Source: JBJXHN01 sp046233135 (GTDB lineage: Bacteria > Pseudomonadota > Alphaproteobacteria > Rhodospirillales > Rhodospirillaceae). From it: 64,000 bases of DNA. The position numbers and the translations under genes are program-made. Positions 48,365-55,677 of the stretch are shown here, in pieces. Each line of letters begins with the position of its first letter. The stretch's first letter is position 1. The stretch spans positions 496,001-560,000 of the forward strand of contig JBJXHN010000004.1 in the NCBI GenBank assembly GCA_046233135.1. The letters are read 5' to 3'. The notes beneath the pieces were generated by a model, which searched no databases, was not told the origin of the DNA, and saw only the letters and a list, made by a program, of their open reading frames with translations.

Positions 48365-49867
48365 TTACAGCCGGCTGCCCAGGGGAATGGCCCGGCCCCG
48401 GGCCAGGGCGAAGGGATTGCCCAGCACGTCCTTGCCTTCCCAGGCCACCAGCAGCCGGTCGGCGGCGGTGGTGCGTGTGCGCAGGCCATGCTGCACGCCG
48501 GCCAGCATCCATTGCTCTTCCGGCGCCAGGGCCGCGGCGGCGCAGTCGGCCACCGCCCGGGCCAGACGGGCCACCGTGGAGTCGGTCAGGCCATGGCGGA
48601 TCGCTGCCCGGCGCAATCCCGGCAGCGCCTGCCAGGGCACCAGCTCTTCCAGCACACCCGCCGCCCTTGTCCGGTCGCGCAGCAGGCCGGCTTGCAGGGC
48701 GCTCGGCCCCAGGGGCTGGGACCGGGCAACATCGCCGTTGTCCAGACGGGCCAGCACCCGGTCGGCCAGGGTCGTCCCCGGCACCCGGTTTTCCAGCCAC
48801 AGGGCGGTCGCGTAGCGGTCGAAAAAGGCCTCCACCCCGCCGGACGTGGTCAGGGCCTTGACGAACACCTCCGGCGGCGGCAGCGGGTCGGCCAGGGTGA
48901 AGCGCAGCCGCATGTCCAGGAAGTTGCTCCATTGCAAGGCTTCCAGGTGCGCCAGCGACGGGGTGACAGGCACGGCCGGGCCGTCCTCCTGCCCCAACGG
49001 CGGTACGGGAACGGCCATGGCGTCCGCTCCGTGCCCGGCCCCCGGGGTCAGGAAGTCCAGCAGCGAGGGGTCCCCGACCACCCGGCCAAGCCCGTCACCG
49101 TCCTTGTATCCGCCGTGGTCCAGGGGAATGGCCTGCATGGCCGTTCCCTTGCCGAAGGTCCAGCGCATGTAATCGGCCATGTCGGCGAAGGGCCGGTCGG
49201 GAACGCCGACCCGGGTGCCGTCGGTCGGGAAGCGGCTGGCGGCCACCATGCGCGGCCACAGGGTCATGCGGGTTTCCTTCAGCCCCGTGCGCTGGCCGCT
49301 TTCCAGGGGACTGTTGGCGAACAGGGCGATAAAGGCCGGCGCGGCCCGCTGCATCAGGGTCAGCGCCTCGATGGCGTGTCCGGGCTCCAGCCCGGTGGTC
49401 GGGCCGTTCTGGGCCTTGGCATCGAAGCCCACCGCATGGTTCCAGCCGCGATAGCCCACCAGGAAATCATAGATCCGCCGCGATGCCCGCAGCCGCTGCC
49501 AGGCCTCGCGGTCGCAGGGGGCGTCCGGATGCTGGGACAGGTTGGCAAGGCAGGCCCCCTCGGCAGCCAGGGCGGCGCTGATATCGGTCAGCTCCCGTTC
49601 CACGGCGGCGGCAAGCGGGGCCAGCGTGCCGTCCATGTTCGGGGCAAAGGCGGTTTCCAGCAAGGCGAACCCGTTGTCGATCCCACTGGTCCCCCAGGCG
49701 CCGGACAGCCCGACCACCCGGCCGTCCAGCCGCTTTTCGCTCACCGCTTCGCCACGGGACCGGTGCCGTTCCGCCAGGGTCGCGAAATAGACCGGCCCGA
49801 CCGCATGAAGGGCGCCCGAATCCGCGTCGATGGGCACCATTTCCAGTTCAAGACCCAGACTGGGCAT
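48365..49867 (-). CDS. glutamate-cysteine ligase family 2-like enzyme
   Basis: 500-residue predicted ATP-grasp-like carboxylate-amine ligase of the GCS2 superfamily, which forms gamma-glutamyl amides such as gamma-glutamylcysteine. Visible blocks are GLELEMVPIDADSG at the N-terminus (metal/ATP Glu residues), GIDNGFALLETAFAPN, IYDFLVGYRGWNHAVGFDAK and ALFANSPLESGQRTGLKETR with MTLWPR, and a central ALQWSNFLDMRLR block. Length is close to plant-type GCL. The ATG lies inside the last 20 bases of the MFS gene, without a clear ribosome site, so translation is coupled. The product may be a gamma-glutamyl compound exported by its neighbour (inference). A canonical gshA is not in the window to compare. 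Confidence 0.8.
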   Translation of the reverse strand: MPSLGLELEMVPIDADSGALHAVGPVYFATLAERHRSRGEAVSEKRLDGRVVGLSGAWGTSGIDNGFALLETAFAPNMDGTLAPLAAAVERELTDISAALAAEGACLANLSQHPDAPCDREAWQRLRASRRIYDFLVGYRGWNHAVGFDAKAQNGPTTGLEPGHAIEALTLMQRAAPAFIALFANSPLESGQRTGLKETRMTLWPRMVAASRFPTDGTRVGVPDRPFADMADYMRWTFGKGTAMQAIPLDHGGYKDGDGLGRVVGDPSLLDFLTPGAGHGADAMAVPVPPLGQEDGPAVPVTPSLAHLEALQWSNFLDMRLRFTLADPLPPPEVFVKALTTSGGVEAFFDRYATALWLENRVPGTTLADRVLARLDNGDVARSQPLGPSALQAGLLRDRTRAAGVLEELVPWQALPGLRRAAIRHGLTDSTVARLARAVADCAAAALAPEEQWMLAGVQHGLRTRTTAADRLLVAWEGKDVLGNPFALARGRAIPLGSRL

Positions 49868-52370
49868 AGCCGCGCGCCATCACGAGGAACAGGAAAGTGG
49901 CCGCCAGGAACAAGGCCCCGGTGGCCGCGATTGCCGCCGGGGCGCTGATGGCGGCGAACAGCACCCCCATCAGCAGCGGCCCCAGCGTCTGCCCCAGTTT
50001 GTCGGCGGCCCGCTGCACGCTCATCGCGCCGGTCACCCCGTAGCGGCGGGTGGCCGGCAGTCCCAGGGCAAAGGACGAGCGGGCGGATTCCGTCAGGGCG
50101 CTGGACAGGGCAAGGAAGGCAACCGCCGCCACCAGCACCCAGACTCCGCCGCCTTCGATCAGCATGCTCATCAGTCCCAGTCCGCCGACCACGCCGCCGG
50201 CGAAGATGAAGCGGCGACGATCCTTGCAGCCGTCCACCCGCCGCCCCACCAGCGGACCGATGTAGATGACGATCAGGCCGTAGATCATCAGCACGCGGCC
50301 GATGTTCGCCGGATCGAAGCCCAGGCCGTCCATGGCCAAGGGAATGGCGTAATACAGCAGCCCCACCTGGGCGATGGAAAACGGGATCACCGACCCCAGC
50401 AGCACCGCCTGGAACCCCCGGTTGCCGAGCAGGCCGCGCAGGCCGATCCGATCCTCCAGCGGCGGCGAGGCCGCCGTCCGGGCGCCGGTTTCCGCCGGAA
50501 CGATGGCCGCCTTGCCCATCCACGGCCGCAGCAGGGCAACGCCCAGCACCAATGGCAGGCCCACGGCGATGGCGGAGACCAGGAACACTCCGCCGGTCCC
50601 CAGCCGCTCCGCCAGCATGCCGCCGATGGCCATCCCGCAGATGTAGCCGGCCATCAAGCCGGCCACAAGGTTGGAAATCCCCTGCGCCCGGGACGTCGGC
50701 TTGGCATGCTGATAGATGAAGCCCTGCAATCCCATCCAGGCCAGGCCATAGCCCAGCCCGGTGATGCCCCGGCCGATAATGAAGCTGACTCCGTCCGGCG
50801 CCAGGCCGGAGGCCAGGGCACCGACCACGCTGACCGCCAGACCGCCCAGGAAGGGCACGTGCCAGCCCCGGGTATCGCTCAGCTTGCCGGCCACAAGGGC
50901 GGTGACCAGGGCGCAGGCGGCTTCGACCGACAGCGGCAGGGCCAGGGCGACGGACTCGCTCAGCCCTCCGGGCAGCGGCGGCAGGCCCCGCATATGCAAC
51001 GGAATGAACGACAGCGGCAGCGCCCAGCCCCACAGGAAGGTGAACCCCACCGGCCGCGCCAGCAGATGGTGGCCGTCGTGGCGGGTCGCCTGTCCCCCGT
51101 CTGCCGCTGGTTCCTCTGCTCCTGCTCCGCTCCCCTCGGCCGCCGCTCCTTCTGCCGCTGCCATCGACCGCCGGACGACGATGCCGAACAGCACAAACAA
51201 CTCGACCAGGAAGAAGACGGACACGAGAAGCACTGTCGCGGCATCCAGGACCCGCTCTTCCAGCCGGGCTTCGATGGCATCCACATCCAGGTTGACCACC
51301 ACCCGGCCGACCACCGGGGCCGCGCCGCCGTCGACCGCCGGCTTGCCGTGCAGGGGCTGGCTGACCTCCAGCGACGAATCCCCCGGCGTCAGGCCCGACA
51401 GCCGCACCGGCAGGCCGGTGCTCCAGGTCAGGGCCGATATCTCTTCGGCCACTGTCTGGCCATCGCTGGTTTCCACCGCCAGCCGGGCGGCTTCGGGCGC
51501 CACCGACAGCAGGGGGGCCAGCCGCTTGTCCAGGCCGCGCAGGCGGGACAGGGGCAGGCCCTTGGCCAGCACGAATTCCACATCCTCGGCCACTTGATCC
51601 ACCATGCGGGCCGCGCTGCTGCGCGCGGCATCCACATAGGCGTCGCGGAAGATGCGCACGGTTTCCACCGAATGGAACAGCTGGGCGCCCACCAGGATCA
51701 CCGCCGGGATGGCCAGGAACCGCCAGCCCCCCTTGCCATGGGCGCGGGCCAGCCGCATGATTTCGCGCATGGCCAGCAGCATCAGCACGGCCGCCAGGCC
51801 GGTGGCGATCAGGAAGCTGCCCGTGCTTTCCTCGACCACCGCCGCCAGCCGGCTGCGCAGCAGGTCCAGCGGGAAGGCCAGCACCAGGGCACCGGCCACC
51901 GGTGTGTCCCGCCCCGCCAGGGGAAAAGCCAGATAGCGCTGGACCGTCCCGTCCACGGTTTCCACGAAGCGCGACGCACCGTCCGCCGTCTGCCCCTGCT
52001 CGACCAGAGCGGCCATCACCGGGGCCAGCAGGGCCTGGATATCGATGGGCGGGGTGGCTCCGGCCTGCTGCACCACCGCGCCATCGGCGGCGACCAGATA
52101 GATGCCGCTGGCTTCGGGCAGTTCCTCCTGAATGCCGCCGGCCAGCCGGTCGAAGCCGAAGAACTGGTCGAGCGGCTTGCCCAGCCGCATGGCCGTTTCC
52201 ACCTTTTCCGCCGCATCATGGCCGGCAATGCGGAAGCCCTGCGACAGGATTTCCCCGTACAGCTTTTCCAGGGACGACAGGGTGAGAACCCCGTTGAAGG
52301 CCTGGGCGGCCACCAGCAGCACCAAGCTGCTGAGCAGGATCTTCAGAAAGGTGACAAAACGGCCGGGCAT
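49848..52370 (-). CDS. MFS transporter with two N-terminal membrane-flanked sensor-like domains
   Basis: 840-residue fusion. TM1 is at about 9-28, then an extracytoplasmic domain (about 30-175) and TM2/TM3 (about 184-232). A second extracytoplasmic domain follows (about 233-385, with ARMVDQVAEDVEFVLAKGLP) and TM4 (about 388-412). After an Ala/Glu-rich cytoplasmic linker comes a complete 12-helix major facilitator (about 445-835). Its MFS signatures are GKLSDTRGWHVPF and GRGITGLGYGLAWMGLQGFI. The first half looks like the sensor part of a chemoreceptor or histidine kinase, so uptake or export may be gated by ligand (inference). AGAGG precedes ATG 52370. It overlaps the GCS2-like gene by 20 bases and is divergent from an RsbW-like gene. 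Confidence 0.88.
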   Translation of the reverse strand: MPGRFVTFLKILLSSLVLLVAAQAFNGVLTLSSLEKLYGEILSQGFRIAGHDAAEKVETAMRLGKPLDQFFGFDRLAGGIQEELPEASGIYLVAADGAVVQQAGATPPIDIQALLAPVMAALVEQGQTADGASRFVETVDGTVQRYLAFPLAGRDTPVAGALVLAFPLDLLRSRLAAVVEESTGSFLIATGLAAVLMLLAMREIMRLARAHGKGGWRFLAIPAVILVGAQLFHSVETVRIFRDAYVDAARSSAARMVDQVAEDVEFVLAKGLPLSRLRGLDKRLAPLLSVAPEAARLAVETSDGQTVAEEISALTWSTGLPVRLSGLTPGDSSLEVSQPLHGKPAVDGGAAPVVGRVVVNLDVDAIEARLEERVLDAATVLLVSVFFLVELFVLFGIVVRRSMAAAEGAAAEGSGAGAEEPAADGGQATRHDGHHLLARPVGFTFLWGWALPLSFIPLHMRGLPPLPGGLSESVALALPLSVEAACALVTALVAGKLSDTRGWHVPFLGGLAVSVVGALASGLAPDGVSFIIGRGITGLGYGLAWMGLQGFIYQHAKPTSRAQGISNLVAGLMAGYICGMAIGGMLAERLGTGGVFLVSAIAVGLPLVLGVALLRPWMGKAAIVPAETGARTAASPPLEDRIGLRGLLGNRGFQAVLLGSVIPFSIAQVGLLYYAIPLAMDGLGFDPANIGRVLMIYGLIVIYIGPLVGRRVDGCKDRRRFIFAGGVVGGLGLMSMLIEGGGVWVLVAAVAFLALSSALTESARSSFALGLPATRRYGVTGAMSVQRAADKLGQTLGPLLMGVLFAAISAPAAIAATGALFLAATFLFLVMARGYAQSGS

Positions 52371-52589
52371 GAATACCTCTGGAACGACGGCGACGGAGGA
52401 GCCGGGGCGCAGCGGACCCCGGGGAAGCCGGAAACCGGGGATCCCCGGCCGGTGCCCATGCTATCCGGGATGCGCCGCCGGAACCAACGGACAATACGGG
52501 GAATCGCGGGCATTCCGGTATTAGCACATGGCCCTGCCGTCCTTGGAATGGTAGCCTGTGGACCGCAGCATACTCAGGGATAGAGCGAT

Positions 52590-52988
52590 ATGGAGCTTAC
52601 CCTTACCGCGGACATCGCCGAAATCCCTCGTCTGCTGGACGGGGTCGAGGCCTTTGCCGCCGCCGCCGATCTGGTCCCGGGCGTGGAACAGAAGCTCGCC
52701 CTGTGCCTGGACGAAGCGGTAACCAACATCATCATGCACGGGGCGCCGTCCGGGCCGATCCTGGTACAGCTGGATCAGGGACCCGACGGCAAGGTCACCG
52801 CCCGGGTGGAAGACGACGGCCCCGCCTATGACCCCACCTCGGCCGCCGACCCCGATCACCTGCTCGCCGAGCTGGACGACCGCCCGATCGGCGGCCTGGG
52901 GATTCATCTGATCCGGAAGATGATGGACAGCGTCGATTATTCCTACGCCGACGGCCGCAACCGCCTGACCCTGTCCATCGGCGGCTGA
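52590..52988 (+). CDS. RsbW-like anti-sigma/serine kinase-type ATPase
   Basis: 132-residue HATPase_c_2 protein. The N box is CLDEAVTNIIMHG (Glu42, Asn46). The G1 box is VEDDGPAYDP (Asp76, Gly77), the G2 box is GGLGIHLIRKMMDSV (from 101), and a final strand RNRLTLSIGG closes the domain. This is the fold of RsbW and SpoIIAB, which sequester sigma factors or phosphorylate STAS antagonists. No STAS protein, PP2C-type phosphatase or sigma factor gene is adjacent, so its partner is unknown. It is divergent from the sensor-MFS gene (219-base gap) and 279 bases upstream of dnaN, on the dnaN strand. Confidence 0.9.
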   Translation: MELTLTADIAEIPRLLDGVEAFAAAADLVPGVEQKLALCLDEAVTNIIMHGAPSGPILVQLDQGPDGKVTARVEDDGPAYDPTSAADPDHLLAELDDRPIGGLGIHLIRKMMDSVDYSYADGRNRLTLSIGG

Positions 52989-53081
52989 GCCCCCGCCCCC
53001 ATCCCCCGTCTCCCGTCCCCGCCCCCTGGCGCAGTGGCCCGGGGGGCGGGGCACCAGGGTCCGAAAATCAACCGATTTCCC

Positions 53082-53110
53082 TTGGGACATGGACCTTGCG
53101 CGGCTATACT
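53082..53110 (+). promoter_or_regulatory. sigma70-type promoter upstream of dnaN
   Basis: TTGGGA (53082-53087) and TATACT (53105-53110) are 17 bases apart. The -10 matches five of six consensus bases. It lies 158 bases before the dnaN start and after the RsbW-like gene, so dnaN-recF can be transcribed independently. Confidence 0.65.
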
Positions 53111-53267
53111 TCGCGCCCCTTTTAAGGGTGGCCGTCGCGGCCGACCTTGCTGCGCGGTGCCCTTCCGTCCGCCCGATCCGGGCATGTCCGACCGATTTGT
53201 TCGCCCGACCCAGCCAGATCTCGTTTCTGTCCGTTCCTGCGTCCCCATCATTCATGTCAGGCCGTCC

Positions 53268-54386
53268 ATGAAGCTGACCATCGAGCGTACCGCCCTCCTG
53301 AAATCCCTGGGACACGTGCAAAGCGTTGTCGAGCGGCGCAACACGATCCCCATCCTGTCGAACGTGCGCATGGAAGCCGGCGACGGCGGACTCAGCCTCA
53401 ACGCCACGGATATGGATCTGGAGATCATCGAGACCGTCAGTGCCGAAGTGGCGGTCAGCGGGTCGACCACGGCGCCGGCGCATACGCTGTATGACATCGT
53501 CCGCAAGCTGCCGGACGGGGCGCAGGTGGAACTGGCCTATGACGGGACGGACGGCCAGCTGACCCTGAAGGCCGGGCGCTCGCGCTTCAGCCTCGCCTGC
53601 CTGCCGGCCGAGGATTTCCCGGCGATGAGCACGGGGCATTTCACCCATTCCTTCACCCTGCCCGCCGCCGAGCTGCGGGGCCTGATCGACCGCACCCGGT
53701 TTGCCATCTCCACCGAGGAAGCGCGCTATTACCTGAACGGCATCTACGTCCATGCCGCCGACAGCGAGGGCGTTGCCGTGCTGCGCGCGGTGGCCACCGA
53801 CGGTCACCGTCTGGCGCGGGCGGAAATGCCCCTGCCCGAAGGCGCGGCGGGTCTGCCCGGGGTGATCATCCCGCGCAAGACCGTCGCCGAATTGCGCAAG
53901 CTGATCGACGAAACGGGCATGGACATCACCATCAGCCTGTCCGACCAGAAGGTGCGGTTCGATTTCGATGACACCCGCCTGACCTCCAAGCTGATCGACG
54001 GCACCTTCCCCGATTACGAACGGGTCATCCCCACCGGCAACGACAAGGCGCTGGAGGTGGACTGCAAGACCTTCTCCCAGGCCGTCGACCGCGTGTCGGC
54101 GATTTCCACCGAGAAATCCCGGGCCATCAAGATCACCGTCGCGCCGGGCCTGCTGACCCTGTCTGCCTCCAGTCCTGACGCCGGCAGCGCCGAAGAACAG
54201 ATCGAAGCCGGCTACGAAGCCACCGGGATGGAGATCGGCTTCAACAGCCGCTACCTGCTCGATATCCTCAATCAGGTGGAAGGGGACGCGGTGCGCCTGA
54301 CCCTGGCCGATTCCTCCTCTCCCACCGTGGTGCGGGATGTGGCCGACGGCTCGGCGGTCTATGTGCTGATGCCCATGCGCGTCTGA
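53268..54386 (+). CDS. dnaN: DNA polymerase III beta subunit (sliding clamp)
   Basis: Ring-shaped processivity factor that tethers polymerases to DNA. The 372-residue product has three clamp domains, with landmarks MKLTIERTALLKSLGHVQSV, NTIPILSNV, LSLNATDMDLEI, ATDGHRLARAEMP, LIDGTFPDYERVIP and the C-terminal VYVLMPMRV that forms the protein-binding cleft. ATG 53268 is used; the longer frame has no clamp similarity. dnaA, which often precedes dnaN, is not directly upstream: an RsbW-like gene is there. recF follows after 7 bases. Confidence 0.97.
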   Translation: MKLTIERTALLKSLGHVQSVVERRNTIPILSNVRMEAGDGGLSLNATDMDLEIIETVSAEVAVSGSTTAPAHTLYDIVRKLPDGAQVELAYDGTDGQLTLKAGRSRFSLACLPAEDFPAMSTGHFTHSFTLPAAELRGLIDRTRFAISTEEARYYLNGIYVHAADSEGVAVLRAVATDGHRLARAEMPLPEGAAGLPGVIIPRKTVAELRKLIDETGMDITISLSDQKVRFDFDDTRLTSKLIDGTFPDYERVIPTGNDKALEVDCKTFSQAVDRVSAISTEKSRAIKITVAPGLLTLSASSPDAGSAEEQIEAGYEATGMEIGFNSRYLLDILNQVEGDAVRLTLADSSSPTVVRDVADGSAVYVLMPMRV

Positions 54387-54393
54387 GGTCCCG

Positions 54394-55590
54394 ATGCCTG
54401 GCGGCCCTGCGGTCACCCGGCTGACGCTGACCCGGTTCCGCAATTACGAAACCCTGCGCCTGGACGTCGCCCCCCGGCCCGTGGTGCTGACCGGCCCCAA
54501 CGGGGCGGGCAAGACCAACCTGCTGGAAGCCCTGAGCTTCCTGTCCCCCGGCCGGGGCCTGCGCCGGGCCGGACTGTCCGAGGTGTCCCGCAGGAGTCAG
54601 GGTCCTGCGGTCTCTGGGGGGGCGGTCTCCGGGGGGGCGGACTCCGGTACCGGGGCGCCGGAGGACGACGGCCGCTGGGCGGTGGCCGCCCAGGTGACCC
54701 TAGCGGATGGTCCGCCGCTGGATCTGGGGACGGGACGGGACCCCGGCCCCTCCGACCGGCGGGTGGTGCGAATCGATGGCAGCAACGCGACCCAGGCGGC
54801 CCTGGGCGAGGTTCTCTCGATTCTGTGGCTGACCCCCGACATGGACGGCCTGTTCCGCGATGGCGCCACGGCGCGGCGGCGCTTTCTCGACCGGCTTGTG
54901 CACGGCCTAGACCCCGCCCATGTGGGGCGCACCAGCGCCTATGCCCATGCCATGCGGGAACGGGCACGGCTGCTGAAGGAACGGCGCGGCGCCCTGCGTG
55001 CGGTGGCGCCCTGGCTCGACGGCCTGGAAGAGCAGATGGCCCGCCACGGCGTGGCCGTCGCCGCCGCCCGGCGGGACCTGATCGAGCGGCTGGGCGCGGC
55101 CATGGCCGCCGCCGTCGGCCCCTTTCCCCAGGCGCTGCTCTCCCTGTCCAGCCGGGTCGGCGACTGGCTGAGCGAAGGTCCTGCGCTGGCCGCCGAAGAT
55201 CGCCTGCGCGCCGCCCTGGCGGCCTCCCGCCCCCGGGACGCGGACGCCGGCGGCGCGGCCGAAGGGCCGCATCGGGACGATCTGGCGGTCCGCCACCGGA
55301 CCAAGGGCGTGGATGCGGCCATGGCCTCGACCGGCGAGCAGAAGGCCCTGCTGATCGCCCTGCTGCTGGCCCAGGCACGGGTGCAGGCAAAGGCGCGGGG
55401 CGCGCCGCCGGTGCTGCTGCTCGACGAAGTGGCCGCCCATCTGGACGCCGACCGCCGGGCCGCCCTGGCCGAAGCGCTGACCGGCCTGGGGGCGCAGGCC
55501 TGGATGACGGGAACAGACCACCAGGCCTTTGATGCCTGGCAGAAAACCGCGCAATTCCTGCGCATTGAGGGGGCTGCCGTGCTAAGGTGA
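54394..55590 (+). CDS. recF: DNA replication/repair ATPase RecF
   Basis: SMC-like ATPase that loads RecA at gaps through RecOR. The 398-residue product has Walker A LTGPNGAGKTNLLEAL near the start, the FRNY strand (TRFRNYETLRLDV), the ABC signature in STGEQKALLIALLLAQA, and Walker B VLLLDEVAAHLD. A Gly/Ser/Asp-rich insertion at about residues 65-90 is longer than in model RecF. ATG 54394 has GAGG five bases upstream. It is in operon order dnaN-recF-gyrB. Confidence 0.95.
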   Translation: MPGGPAVTRLTLTRFRNYETLRLDVAPRPVVLTGPNGAGKTNLLEALSFLSPGRGLRRAGLSEVSRRSQGPAVSGGAVSGGADSGTGAPEDDGRWAVAAQVTLADGPPLDLGTGRDPGPSDRRVVRIDGSNATQAALGEVLSILWLTPDMDGLFRDGATARRRFLDRLVHGLDPAHVGRTSAYAHAMRERARLLKERRGALRAVAPWLDGLEEQMARHGVAVAAARRDLIERLGAAMAAAVGPFPQALLSLSSRVGDWLSEGPALAAEDRLRAALAASRPRDADAGGAAEGPHRDDLAVRHRTKGVDAAMASTGEQKALLIALLLAQARVQAKARGAPPVLLLDEVAAHLDADRRAALAEALTGLGAQAWMTGTDHQAFDAWQKTAQFLRIEGAAVLR

Positions 55591-55677
55591 CGGCACCGTT
55601 TCTCCGGGTCCGGCGCCGGACCCTCACGACCCGGGTCCCATGTTCGGCCCGATGTTTGACAGGATGTGTTCGAGACC

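Noticed and set aside
47904..48815. Open frames across the 48 kb gap as genes
   Set aside because: They are Arg/Pro-rich shadows that run into the antisense of the GCS2-like gene; the gap itself carries repeats and hairpins.
49830..52583. 917-residue open frame on the plus strand
   Set aside because: Antisense of the sensor-MFS gene, rich in His, Gln and Gly as expected of a shadow.
52521..54443. 640-residue open frame on the minus strand
   Set aside because: Antisense of the RsbW-like gene and dnaN.
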